Origin: Plectrocnemia conspersa
Taxonomy: Eukaryota; Arthropoda; Insecta; Trichoptera; Polycentropodidae
DNA: 64,000 bases
Assembly: GCA_009617715.1 (NCBI GenBank)
Contig: VTFK01000008.1
Location: forward strand, 2,356,001 to 2,420,000
Direction of reading: 5' to 3'
Within the stretch, counting starts at the first letter, position 1. Each line of letters begins with the position of its first letter. A program made the position numbers and the translations under genes. This document shows positions 1-14,200 of the stretch, piece after piece. The notes below the pieces were generated by a model, which saw nothing but the letters and a program-made list of their open reading frames with translations, was not told the DNA's origin and did not search any database.

Positions 1-2770
1 AAACGCGGATATAATAAATCACAGGACCTACAAGATTTTCGTTGCAATGCAAGACGAGCTTGAACAATACCCATCAAGCGAATGTCGCTTTCTAGAGGCG
101 TATACATATTTCGCTGTTCTGAGAATCTAGATGATCGCTGCATGATTGTGATTGATCAGCAAACTTTGCAGCCCTGGATATTTATGTTTATAAATTTGGG
201 CTGCTAAGTCACACCCATTCGGCCTTAAAAATACAAAATACATATGTAATTTTTTTAATATTTTTATTTCAATTAGGAACCAAACATTTATAAATTTAAA
301 CACAATAATAAATGCACAAAGTATATACTAATAATATTTTCAAAATATTTAATATTTATAAACGTGCACCCCCAACATCTTCAACTGCATCCTGGGGAAT
401 GTAGCCGTTAAATATTTAACTCTTGTTTAGACAGGCATAGAATTTTTGCTTCTAACAGTACAACGCCTCCAGCATAGCCAGGCTTCAATATCGAAATGCG
501 TTTTCCCACAGGAACATGCCGAGGAATTTTTACGGACGCCAGACTCTCTTGGTACATATAAATTTGTTCCCTTATTATATCCTTTTGACCGAACGAATGC
601 TATAGGGTTTATTGGAAGAAGCGTCCAAAACCGAGTCCATCCATACACTATCTAATAGTACAATCATTACTCTGTTTCCTCATCGGCTTTATTTCCATGG
701 TACACATGTCTGTACACTCCAGTGGATGGTTAGTTCCGTAACTCATTTGCAAATACTTACACGCGATCTGAACACCGCCGTTGATAATGGGCGTGTAATA
801 TTTCATAGGAAACACACGTATGTTCGTGTAAACGCTTAAATTATTTACGAATGTATTATAATGAACAACAACGTATAAGTATGAGTACGTCGTATATAAT
901 TCGCACATATTGTAGCGTGTCTTTGGTGTGGAAATATTCGACCCCACTTCCATTTATCTTAATTTTATACAATAATGCGTATGTGCTCTTTCGGGCCTGT
1001 GCGAAAGAACAATCGGTCGTGTACACCCGAGAGTTTCGAAATCGTGTCAATATTTAATATTTATGGATATATCGCTACAGATTTATGGGTATGTAATGTT
1101 TATGATATGAGTGTTTTATTGTGTTTTTTAAAAGTTATGTTATATGAGTATATATGAGCTCTTAAAATATAAACATCGTTGCTAAAAGATTATTTTCAAT
1201 GCCCTATTAACCGAAATTACATAGTATTCCAGTTGTATTTCACTCTGTCAAATATAGGATACTAATTATAGTGTCAATGATTTTATATTGTTTATTTTAG
1301 ACAATAAAATAAAAATAACGACTACGAATGGAGTGCCAGGATAATGGTACAAAATAACGGCCGACACTCTTTTTTATTTCCTCCAAAGATTGAAAGCATA
1401 AACTAAACTTACGAGCGCGACCGTAAAGAGGCGTCCCGTAAAATTATACACGCGAGTTCTTATTTCCAAGAAGTTATAACTGTCACATTTGTATTCATGT
1501 GAATAACCGCGGTTAAACATACGAGCCGGCGGCCTTAGACTCTTCTTGTTTGCTTTCCTTATTAATCGTTCATAAGTGGGGGTCCTTGCGAGAGAAAAGA
1601 ACCAACAACAATTATTATTATAATGCACGGAGCTCGTCAAGAGGACCCGTCAGTGCTGTATGATAATTAAGAAAGCGAGGGTAAGACCACCGCTGGGCGC
1701 ACAATAAACAACGGTCATAACGAGCCATTAGTCAAGGATTTACCTGTGACCGAAAGCGTTAAACAAAAGTGGGAGTGAGAAAGAACAGAAAATCAACAAC
1801 GACTTTGTGGATGAAAAGTCATAAATAAATATTCCTGTAAAATTCGACATTATGTGTGAAATAATTAGTAACCTTAATTGTATAAAAATACACATATCTT
1901 ACGAATGTACCTTCAATTTAGGTGTACATTAAATTATTTTAAAAAGATAGAAGTATACTAAAGATGATTCTCTTTTATAAAAAAAATAATGTAATATTTT
2001 TTCTTTGTATTGATAGATTAATTTCATTACACTTCGTAAATTTATTTGCCAAATTCGCTAGATTTATTATATAGAACCGTAAAGGATTTGTTGAATATTA
2101 ATTAAAAATTTGTCTTGTATTGTTTTCATCAAGCTTCATTAGTGTTTTTTCCTCTGAATAGCCATATTATTTTAGCATATGACCAATTTTATATTACAAA
2201 ATTTTAAATACTCTGGATTAAAGTGATCAAGATTTTACATAGTTTATCAATTTTCCTGCTTCATCCATACCCATTCTGTGTACATATTTGAAAAAAAATT
2301 GTCACTTCAGGAAAATCGTACAAATTTTGTCTAGTGCTTATGCAAAATACAATTAATGTTGGTGACTCTTAAGCTACTTACAGAATACGCGATACTACTC
2401 CCTTCATCTTTCCTACTATTGCTCGAGCCTTATCTGTATAAATATCAATACACTATTCTCAGCCTATCTCATATTTTATAATGTAATCAATAATAAAATA
2501 ACCGAATTTACCATCTTGGCAACTGTCGGCAGACTAATAACAGTCGGTCGTCGCGTTGGTTGGGATCGGACAGCCGAACAAAAACACTATACGTCATCTC
2601 TTTCATGCGCACCAAATATATATTTTTTCCTTATCACTTACCTGTTAATATGAGGTCAAACGTGTTTGAATTTTGATCGCAAAACACCTATTAACTTTCC
2701 ACGGAACATTAGTGTTCCGCAAAACATGTTTTAAGAAACCCTGCTATACAGCAATACGGCAAAACATATG

Positions 2771-3013
2771 TTAACCCTTTGGACGTGTTAATAAAAAATA
2801 AATATAAAATTGTTTTTTTTTTAAATTAAAATTTTACCTTGATACTGTGCTTAAAAGTTCTAATTTTTTTTTTTTTTATTTAAAATGATATTTTATGTTT
2901 ATTCACAAAAAAAAGTTTTTTCTTAAAAACATTTTATTTTACTGATTTTTGCGTAGAGATAAAAAAATTAATTGGGCGACTTTAGTCGATTTCCGCGTCC
3001 GCGAAAGGGTTAA
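2771..3013. mobile_element. Short piggyBac-type MITE with TTAA target duplication
   Basis: A 235-bp core is flanked on both sides by TTAA. The left end reads CCCTTTGGACG. The right end, reverse-complemented, reads CCCTTTCGCGGACG, so CCCTTT and GGACG match with a 3-base insertion between them. TTAA duplication and CCC-starting termini are hallmarks of the piggyBac superfamily. The interior is T-rich and noncoding, so the element would depend on a transposase made elsewhere. The arms are short, so the class is likely but not proven. Confidence 0.6.
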
Positions 3014-3026
3014 AGATAAAGTGCAT

Positions 3027-3076
3027 CGTTTGATATGAATATAAGTATTAAAAAATACTCATATTCATATCAAACG
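3027..3076. repeat. 50-bp near-perfect hairpin
   Basis: The left arm starts CGTTTGATATGAATAT and ends in AGTATT. The right arm is its reverse complement with one mismatch, giving about 22 of 23 paired positions around a loop of about 4 A. A third, direct partial copy of the arm (TTGATATGAATTTAAGTAT) follows at about 3094-3112. It starts 14 bases after the TTAA of the neighbouring MITE. It may be a duplication scar or a small palindromic element. It is short for an animal microRNA precursor. Confidence 0.75.
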
Positions 3077-6000
3077 TTGTTGAAGTTTGATTTGATATGA
3101 ATTTAAGTATATAAAAATAAGTATTAAAAAAAAATTTATAGAAAAAAACAGTTTTAGTTATTTTATTAAAAAAAATATTTAACATTATTGTTTTATAAAA
3201 AATTATAACTCTGACAAAAAAATGAGTTTTAAGAAAAATATTGTAAATATGTGTTAATAAAAGTTTTTCTTTGAATTCTAAAACGCTTATAGCAGTCTAT
3301 TATTTAATATTTTAAAACATACAGTTTTCCAGGAACTAAAAATATCGATCCAAACGCTTTCATTTTTACGATCGAGTTATATTTTAAAATATTTATTTCC
3401 CCCTTACTTTAAAACTAGTCCATAAATAATGGCACAAGTCTACACTCGTAATTTACCCCATAAACGTGTACAATATGCAAACAATCATAAAGTTAAAATT
3501 TTACGTTTCGCAACTTTGAAGCCATAAATATCGGCGCTAGTGTTATACGGACCGTTTAGATTTTATTGCGAAACTTTACCGAGATTTGAATTTTAAGTAA
3601 AATAAATCGTTTAATTTTGCGTATAATTTTTATGACTTGTATCTGCAAAGGAGCAAGTACCGCATTAATATAATATTCGCGTAAAAAGATAATGTCTAAA
3701 TTAGCTTAACGTAATATTTTTAATGGCGAAGTTAAAAAATATATTACACATGAACATATTTTATGAAGCATAAAAATATATACTCATACATTGATCATAA
3801 AAAAATTATTAAAAAATATATATAATAAATAGAATAGATTTAACTAAAACTCACTTTTACTTGAATGAACGATCCAAGTTGAGATTCGCAGAATAGTTTG
3901 CTTTCGAGCGCTTCGTATGACTTTTTAAAGTTTAAGTTTGCGAACACCTGGTTTGGATAGTCGTCTTTTGTTCGACAGTACGACTTTGTACAAAGGGTTA
4001 GTTTTTCACCCTTTGCATTCTGATTGTATATGATTTATCAGCCACTTTAAAATAGTCTAAAATATTTTCCTTATGACTCTTTTTTAACACCTATCTTTTT
4101 ATTTTTATATGCCTATTTTTTTGATAAAAAAATATGATATCAAAAATATAAATTTTCGTAAATAAATAAAAATATACTACGACTGAAATCTTAACAATGA
4201 TAAACATAAGTCAAATTACGTTTCTGTCTAATCTTGTTATACATACAATACATATGTATTTATTCTCAAATAATGTTTAGTAAATCTGCATGTTGAAATA
4301 TTTTCCGTATTTAACACATTTGCTGTAACATGCACGTTGGTCCCTCTCGCCCAAATGACTTTTGACTCAAAGGATAATTGTATTCCAAAAGTTGAGAAAC
4401 CATCACAGCATCGCATATAAAATTTGCATGAATCACAGATTCAGTACCTGTTTGTGGCACCGCGAATGCATATATTTGTTGTTCGCCAAAAATAATTTTC
4501 TCACCTCGCATATATAATATAATATATAAACACAAATAATTTTGCATTGAGCATAATGAATACCCTCATCAGTCCGACCTAAGCAGAAATGCAAGTTGAT
4601 TTCGGAGCATAATGGAATCTAATACAAATTTCGCGTTATCGCAGAATCTGCGGGGCGTATTCTCGCGAGGGGTGGTACTTTGGTGGGAAGGGTGAATGGA
4701 TATACACGAGATCAAGGGGGCGCCGAGTGGGCGTGGGTGGCGCATCGGTGGGTGGTTTAAAGAAAATCCCTTTAAAAGCCCTTTGTCGCAACGATAAAAG
4801 AATTTACTTTTGTACCGAGGGCTTAGATCCGGATTGCTCTTCGGGCTTGCCGGCACGCGCTCCGCAGATGAATTGATTGGATTCCCTCCGTACGATTGAC
4901 TTAACACGAGACAGGCAATCGATTGTCTATCCTGCCTTTGTACTCTGGGGTCTTTTTATTTTTTCATCGCATACGATTCAGATTTCGATGGTTAAACTGT
5001 GCGAAAAATTAAATGCTCTACGACAATATCCGGGTTGCGAGCTATATAAATAATTACTGTAAAAAACCCATGTGCGAGTCCTGCATATCTATAGTTTCTT
5101 AAATATTAGTTATTATATCCACTCTAAAAAACACATTGAACTTTTAGATTAAAACTTAGAGGTCCTACCTAATATTATGCAAATGCATTTTTGAGATATC
5201 AACGTACTTGTAAAAATATATCTATTGACCAAAAATGAGCGTATGATATAAATTATTATTAATGTGCAATGTACGTTACAATACGCGTTTTTTCGTAGTT
5301 TTGGTTCTAATGTAGGATCCAGTCGTCTTTGAAGGTTCGGTTGAATCTCGAACGTCGTAGTTGGACTAGTTTAAAAACAAATAAAGAGGAACAGGTATTG
5401 TTAGTCAATACTAATAATAAATAATTTACAAATATTTTACGATGTGTGTATTTACTTTTCGAATATCTAAAAAAAATATGTATGAGTATATAAAAAATTT
5501 GATGTCTGAGAATCCTAGGGGGTGAATCCTAGCTTGTTGGAATCTAGAGTTTTATTAGATTATATTACAATTGCGACAGACGATAAATTCTTCGAGCGGT
5601 GGTAGAGAAGCTGGCGCAGGGATGATGTCTGTGGGAGGTCCTCAAAGATCTTGTAGGTGACGTGGCAGCGACAATTTATATTTTTAAATATGTTTTTTAA
5701 ATAAGTATTAAATTGTTTAAAAAATATTATTAGTACACAATTTTATATTAAATATTAAAAATTATCATAATATAAATATTACATAATAGATATTTTGCTC
5801 AAAATACTAGTAGCTATGTAATATTAAAAAAAATATTCGACTGCATAAAATTTTCCTTGTTACAAAATTTATAACATTTAACTTCATGGCTATACTCTGT
5901 ATGTATCTAAAAGTATGATTATTTTTAAAATGTGTAATATTTTATTTGGTTCCTAAAGTTTTTTTCGTGTTTTTTGCAATAATATCATGTTCCTTCTCAC

Positions 6001-7510
6001 TTTGTGTCAAAGCGCCGTAAATTGTTTATGTAACGAGCCTATCTGCATTAAGATACACCATCTGGGTATACAAAAAAGGATTCCAAGGACCACCAACACC
6101 CTCGGCTCGTAAATAATGTATAAATTATCTGTGGATTTTTACGGCGGAATGTTTGCTTTAAAACGGTCGGCCCCGAATAATTATCCTAAAAGTGTCAAAA
6201 GTGATATATGAAACAATGGGATAGTTTCTACTAGAACAAAAAGAGTGGTGAATTATGCTAATTGAAACCCAACCCTATTGTTTTTTTTTTTCCTCTTTTC
6301 ACATACTTAATGGATATTACAAAATACCGCTTATATATTCATATTCTGCTTGGATCAGCTGATTATGACACATTGAATTGAATCTAAATAATATTTATTA
6401 TCAGATATTCAGTTATTTTTTAATAGCTTAATTTAAAACAATTTTAATTAAATAAATAATGTATAATACTTATTTTAAGATCTCATATTAAAATTTTAAT
6501 GCCGTAATATTATGATAATAATATTCGTGATTTAAAATTCATGTTATACATAAAATATAATTATTTGAAATGTAATATTTTAGTAGACATTTAAATGTTA
6601 TTCTAAAGTAAAGATTGATATATTTTTAATACCTATGTTTTAATTATATATTTAAATTTTTAATATCATATTAACAAATCTTCCTAAAAATATATTTATA
6701 AATAAGAGTTAAAAAAACTTTAGTACTCTTCTTAAAAATAATATGTATTAGTGTCAACTAAATAGTTTGCTTTCAACTGATTTTGATTAACGGTTGTCAT
6801 TTGATTTTACTGGTCCCAAAAATATATTTATAGCAAAGCGATTGAATACTGCTAATAATAAATTTTTTATTTTATTACTTTTCAATTTCAATTTTCCATC
6901 GTGTGGATTTTATGTAATGCGTTGCACGCCTATATACACTTTCTTATCATCTTAGTAAGGGAATAAACTTTGGTTGTGCGCTTGAAAGGGCATGTCGCAA
7001 TTATCCATAGCCGCTCGCGTTCCTTTTAAAGTGACATTCCTTCCGGGTAAAAAGGGCTTCACCCCTCGCCCTTTAAACGTTTTCATAATAATCACATGGG
7101 CGCCTTTTAGCAACGGCGACGCCGACGCCGGTGCCCCTTTATACCGTTTTGTGTCGTATATGGGTTTATTTACAGTTATTATGCCTTATTCATATCTTCA
7201 TGACTTCAATCAATGGAATTCGATTAAATATATTACTAGCAGTATTATGATGATTCGCTTCCGTCATATTGATTAATTTTTAAACAATTGGCTTAAAGTA
7301 AATTTTTTTTGCTGTTTTATGCCAAATCTTTTCAGACAAATACACGCCAGAAAAACAGTTTATTTTATAAACATATATAAACTACTACATGTATATAGAA
7401 ACGTACAATATATGCCGCGATCAGGCAGTGGAGTTGAAATGAAAGATCTTGGAAGTCAGAGAGTCTTCACTGGCGTGTATAGTTGTATTATTGTCGGCTG
7501 TAATTTCGTC

Positions 7511-7532
7511 CAGCATCATTCTGATGCTGGAC
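7511..7532. repeat. Short perfect inverted repeat
   Basis: CCAGCATCA and TGATGCTGG form a perfect 9-bp stem around a few loop bases. It lies in noncoding sequence and no function is evident. Confidence 0.6.
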
Positions 7533-10037
7533 GATCCGCAGATGTGTCTTGTATCCATGACGTGAGCGTTTCTCTTTCTGAGACCTAGTGTTATATTTTG
7601 TTTAATGCTGATTCGAGACACTCTATCTAATTGCAGATAAGGATGTTTGCGGGGCAATTTCATTACATATTTGACATATCTACAGAAAGTATTTAGGCGT
7701 TAAAAAATAAACAGTTCATAAGTCGACTACAACGATCGGTAACCGAAGGGTAGAATAACAATATTATCCGTAGGATAGAACGTTTTGTCTTGAGCGCAAG
7801 GAGTTGTTTTTTTCAACGGTGCTTATATCTGATTTACGTTTTGGTACAGATATGATATTAGGTAAGCAGTGCTATATTGTTAATTAATAACGCAATAATA
7901 TTGTTGTGATAATGTGGCTCGACTTTTTATTTGCGTAAATGTTAGTTAAAAATTATAATAAATTGTACGGATATTTGAAACCATTACAAATTCATTTATA
8001 TTATACCTGAATATCAACTTAAATTATCTTCTAAATATATTTTTTTTAGATTAGCCATATTCTCATAACACATTATTCCTTGGTTAACTAAGCTGTATGT
8101 CGGACAATGAAGCTGTTCTTTTAAATATCAATAGTTATACTACGTTGTATCTAATTTCCTAACATAAGATACTATGCTTTATACTCAAACCATATAAATT
8201 AACTAACGTCCTATACATTGGACGCGTGTGATAAGCATTTTTGACGTGTACACTCTACCGGGTTAATATTACTTGACAATCGCGATCAGACGTTTTCTGC
8301 GCCATTATGTAGCCGTCATGTTCAGCTATTTCCTCGCGATCGATTCTAAACCTCCGTCAAAACTAATTGTCCCAATGCTTTGCCACTTTGGGCCCCGAAA
8401 CGAACAACAACCATTTTTGTGTGTGTATTTATACACAATTTGAATAAAAAACAATTTACATTGCAAATTTCTTTATGCGCTCAAATGTAGCCGCCGACCA
8501 CCCGCCCGAGTTTTCCGACAGAGTTCCGAGGGACTTAATCCACTTAAAACGGCAGAATTTAAAAGTAGCCGAAGCTTTTTAAAGTCTCCCCGCAGCCTGG
8601 CGTGGAATTAAGAGAGATTTCTACTACTTATAGGGGACGACGATGGACTTTCGCCGATACGACACGCACAAATGGAAACGGATGAGGGAGTGTTTTTTTT
8701 TCGTAGAGGATAAAAAAGCTTCTTTTCTTCCCTTTGAGACCTAAGACTTAAAAAAATAAACAGCAATTGAACAACGTTGTCTAGTAATCAAACAAATATG
8801 CTAGTGATGTACTACGTTAAGCTGGTATTAAGGAGAAGTTAAATAAACACATAAGAAATAGTTAGCTCTTTCTAACCCACCGTAAAATTAAAAAATATTA
8901 TTTTGCATTTTCAAGGTTTATTTAGTAATAGCTTTTCAAGTCAATGATGTAAATATCTCTTCGTTCACTTTATCACATATTAAATTATATCGCAATGTAA
9001 CATGTATATAAAAATAAAGCGATATACGATATTGAGTTCATATGTATGTATATAAAAGGGGAGCAAATCATATCTAAAAAATGCGTTCAATATCATGTTG
9101 TGCCATAAAAAATGTAAAAAATGCGTCAACTCTTTGATACAACGTCGAGAAGTCAAGCGGCAATACATCACACGGTATATAAGGGAAATATTTTCATAGA
9201 TTTTCCACGCCGCAGAATGTCTGAGGCTTATACCCATAATACCGAGGCTTTCCGGCTGAATGGCGGGCAATTTAACCAAATTAGACATGACAAATCGTCG
9301 CAAGTTATTCAACGAGTTATTGCGTTCAGAGCTATGGTTTAAATGAATAATCGAGCGGATCTTTTGCGTTAAGGGGTTGTAATTTTCACGAGATGCGATT
9401 TTTTAATCCTTTATATAATTTATTTACTTAATAACTATAGTAAAATTAATTTTGTACGTTTTTCTATTAAAAATATTACGAATTATGATTAAAATTACAC
9501 ATTGATTTGTACTGTCATTAGTTTTTCTCTTTACGGTTCAATGGATATAGTCATTAGTTTTTCATAACTTATGCAAAGTTATTATACCAATTTTTTATTT
9601 TATTAAAAGCGAGCTGCGAATATTTGTAATACATATTTTATTAATTCAAAAAGAGGTTTTAATTTTCATAATTCAATTATTAAATAAATTTATTCTTCTG
9701 ATAAAACAAAAATTGCTTAGCGACAATTTTTTTATTAGTTAGTTTATTATAGTCGATCTTATTGTTTTCAAGATTACTTCTGACTGGATATTTTGCTTCA
9801 CTATAGGAATACATATATGTAAAACTATATTATATTTGGTAATTATTAATTTTTATATAACGTACGTTTTTTGTAATCAAGATTTTATTTAATAATAATA
9901 CTTATAATAACACGCATCAGATAGAGTTATTGATTTTTTTGATAAATATTAGATAGATTTTTGTATTTAATAGTGTGTAATTTTATAATTATTATTATTG
10001 TTATTTTGATTATTTTTTATGATTCTATAAAATTTAG

Positions 10038-11225
10038 AATAACCGCTATTGTGAAACAATATAGCGGATTTGCTTGACCAAAAAAATTAAAAATTAAAAT
10101 ATTTTTAAACAGGTTCATAACGATATGAGCAAAATTACGGTATTTAAAATCGTGTCTACAAATTTCCCTCCTTCCACTCAAATGCCAATTTTTTTATATT
10201 TTATAGTAAAACTATTTAATCTGAGAAGATTTTTTTCCAATGGTACGATGTTTCGAATATCCGGTATTTAAAAAAAAACGATGCCATATAACATTATTAT
10301 ATTAATATATACTATATATACAAGATTAAAGTTTTAATTAGTTTCAGTATTTAAAACTGCCTAAATGACGCAAGAATGTAAATATATATATATATATATA
10401 TATTTTTTTTTGATACCATTTTTGTCTTTTGTATTTTTCTCTGGGATTCACAGTATCGTTTTTTTAATTACTGCCATTTTGAAACTAGATGGTGGATCAG
10501 GATTAAATGTTTTTAATTTAATTTAATAATCCTCAAAGTCATGATTTTTTATTATTTTTTAATAACTACTATATTGAAACATGATGCCAGGCTTTAATTT
10601 ATCTTTAATTTTAATTTCTGTCTGAAAACGGGTTATTTTACACTCTTTAGTAAAATTCTTTCAGCGGAGTTCAATTTATAAATATAAGCTATTTTTAAAC
10701 AAGAAGTCGAATCCGGCTTCAATTAAATTTTATTTTTATTTCTATTAAAAACCTTTTTCTCTAAGATGAGTACCAATTTAATTTTTCTTAATAACCGCAA
10801 TTTAAGAACAAGATGGCATATCTGGTTTTAAATTTACATTTGAATTTTAAAACACTTTTTACCTGTTCACATTTTTTCCTAGAATTTCTTAACACAGTAA
10901 AAAAATCCTAGGGTGAATTTTCACTAAAATAGTATTTTTTTTATATTTTCATTTCTACTGTTACTTTTTTATATCTCTACATTGCTCTCTAGCATTCTAT
11001 AACACAGTTAGGAATTTTCTTAAATTTTGAATAACCGCAATTTTCTTTTTAATATCAAAATTTTTTCCCTTTTTACTGTTCTTTCTGAGATTATTTTTGT
11101 AAGTTAAAAAAATATTTTTTTTAATAACCGCAAATTCACAGATCAGGCCTTACATTAATTTCATTTCAGTTTAAAACATTATTTTAAGAAGTTAAAAAAA
11201 ATTATTAACCGCCATTTTGTCGTGT
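10038..11225. repeat. Diverged array of palindromic AATAACCGC repeats
   Basis: At least seven related copies occur in the same orientation, beginning near 10038, 10464, 10555, 10785, 11025, 11115 and 11195. A typical copy has a T-run, then AATAACCGC, then (C/A)ATTTTGAAAC, then AAGATGGCGGAT and a T-rich tail. The core is an imperfect palindrome: CCGCCATTTTG faces AAGATGGCGG. The best hairpin is the first copy, CCGCTATTGT facing ACAATATAGCGG. Distances between copies run from about 80 to 426 bases, as expected of an old array with missing or eroded units. It is noncoding. It could be a relic satellite or clustered copies of a small palindromic element. Confidence 0.65.
10382..10403. repeat. (AT)n microsatellite
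   Basis: Eleven AT units followed by a T-run. It sits inside the larger palindromic-repeat region. Confidence 0.9.
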
Positions 11226-14200
11226 CATAAGTTTGCCCCTGCAATATGTATATTTCTTAAGAAATCTATCTAAATCATTACTAGCATATCTATGTATATT
11301 ATATTTCTCTTAAAATTATAGTAAAATATACACATAAAAGCTAAAAAATATAGGAGTACAAGAATAGACTTTTGCGAAATAATATCTATTTTGTAAAAAA
11401 AGTATTTTGTTCAAATAAATATTTTTACGCATTTTTTGTAGCGTAATCTAATATACATATAAAATATATTTACTTATATAAAAACTGTTTTCACTTTAAA
11501 ACTATATAAATCTATATTGATCTATAGTCCAAATCACGGTAGTAAATCAATTTAATTTTGATAGATGATTATCTTAAATAATAATTCAAACTATCTTGTC
11601 AAAAAGTCCCGATGATATTAAAAAAATGAGGTTTTACCTGTATATCTATTGTAAGATTCATACATTGGTAGTAATAAAATCATTTGCATTATATTTTACT
11701 ATAGTATTGCACGAATTAAATATGATAAATTCTATATCTATACCTTAAGTTATCAAATGCATTCGACCAGATGTTTGTCTAGATTTGAACGGTCAACCTT
11801 TGCGATCTCAACCTTTGAACCTTGAACCAGCATCCGACATTCGAACGTTTCGAATCAGCCCTGTGTGCACAGACTCTAGGTGGGAAGAGGAATCGCTCTG
11901 GGCGAAAGTAAACCGTAAAGCTATTTACAAGTTAAACTGTGGATAACACACGGTGGAGGAGGAGTGGAAGAGATCTCGACGGGCTTCTTGCGCCTGCAAA
12001 CAATCTCCACGGGGCGTAATCGCCGCGCCAGAGTATCCAGGAAGTCATGAAGGGGGCGTCGAGAGGGTTCCGGAAGTCCCGGATGAAAAATGTGTACCGA
12101 TTTCCACAGTGACGTAAATCAACTTTTCCCTCGGCTTCAATCGCAACTTCTACCACCCCGTTCCGACAATTTTCGTTCTTCAGACGTCTCAAATTTAAGC
12201 TTAAACATTTTCAATCAGACAAGGGTTGAATAACGATCAAACGTTATTAATTTTGTTCAAAAGGATTTTAACTACAGGGTGTGTGTTTTAATGGGTTGAA
12301 TTATGTTTGCGCGGCGACGAGCGAAGACTTGAGTTAATTCGTATGTTCACTGTAAAAGTAATGTACAGGTGGCGCATAAGTTTTAAAATAAATAAAATCG
12401 TTAATTTTGGATAGTATTAAGGATTTTTAAAAAGTTAAAATACAACTCTAAATCATTCTTATTTTGAAATAAATTACAATAATTTTAATTTTAAAAGAAC
12501 AACTTATTGCAAATAATGTTTAAATTATTTTTAAATGTTTATTTAATCTAATTGTCATTTGCTCTTCAAATATTTATATATTATATTTTAAAGATAATAT
12601 TATAAAGCAGACTTATCTTATACAAAAGCTACAAAAACATCTACGTTCAACCACACAAAATTCACAACTGTATTATTTATTTCTCGATATTAATTTGTCG
12701 TCGTATCGCAGCGAAAACGTTTTTCCGTCCAATTGAAGTTTTCCGTTTTGCCCCGTTTGATAATTGCGATTTTCTTGTCTGTCGTGTTCTTCAAACCGTG
12801 TTATCAACCCCCTGCACCACAACCACCTCCCATTCAGGGTGTAAGAATCCCACCAGCCTCCCTCCATTCGATTTTCTCTGTTTATTCATTCATCGCACGG
12901 AGCACTTCCCCAGCGTTGATGGGGTGAAATTGTTTAATACAATTCAAAGTCGCTAATCATTGATATATACTTAAAATGAATTTTATAACATTTTATAACA
13001 AAACGGCACGGGGAGAAGAAACCTTATTTAAATGATTAATGGATACGATAACTTTGTTTTGAGCCTCTCGTCTGGTGACAAGCTTCAAGTTCTCCATTAT
13101 TCCACTAACTTTCTTAAGCAGTTGAACTAACCCAGTGCGGTTACAACCGCGCTCCGATGTCTAAGACTCTTCAAAATTACTATAAGGACTCGAATAGCAG
13201 ATTATATAACTGTTGTTCAAGTATTGATTTGCAGAGAGTGCTTTCCGGTGTGTTTGTTCTACTTATTTGCTATATGTATATCTCAACGAAAATCGTTTTG
13301 ATTAATGCTTGATATATTTTAATATGCGTATAATAACTTTGATGTGTTTGCTCTTAGTTATTATACATTTATAAAGTATAATATAATGTATTGAGTATAT
13401 TCTACTTTATATTTATCTCAGTCAGATCTCTAATCTCTTGAAATATGAATCCAAAAATAAATCTCAAGGCTCTGATATTGTTACAAAAATAAATGTTAAT
13501 CTCCATCGTTTATTTTTTTTAAATTTTATCAAACTTTTATTATTATAAAAATATATTTTAGATTTGTACATCTTACTATTTTTCTAAAAATAATATTAAT
13601 CAGGAAAAGTGACTTTTAAAAACGCTGCGTTTCATATTTTTTTGTATTATTTTTATTTAATACACTAGCTGAGCTTTTGTATATATTTTACTGCAAATTC
13701 TCAAAATATGTATTTATAAAATAGTTAGGGATTATATTGTGAATATATTTTTATTATAACAAATCATAAAAAATAAACATTAATGTTTTTGACTGATTTA
13801 GCAAAAATTTGTATATTGGTATTTTTATAATACAGCATTTTATTTTGTTCTAAAATTAGAGCAACATTTTATATGATGTAATAGTATTAGATCCATACTT
13901 TTCTCGCTTATTATATACATATATATATAATCCATGTTTATTTTCTAACTTTTTTTATATTGCCCAATATTATAGAGGAAACCGGGTGTTTCCTACACAT
14001 ATAGAGAGAGTAGTGCGGCGAGAAAAGTTAGCAATTTTCGTATTCGAAAAGACATTACTCATTTTTATGTTGCAAAGTATCGATTACTCTGCATTAAAGC
14101 ATTCCGCTAGACGCATTTATACGTACGAGATGTATCGATATGGAGTGTCGTAAAATTGTATTGCCGTTTTTTTTCTTATTCACTTTCACGGCGTTATTTC

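Noticed and set aside
4569..4907. 112-codon minus-strand open frame
   Set aside because: No recognisable domain and no exon borders. Composition is explained by a locally G+C-rich patch.
12733..12927. 64-codon frame with a hydrophobic start, secretory-like
   Set aside because: It overlaps another frame on the opposite strand, is short, and has no supporting signals.
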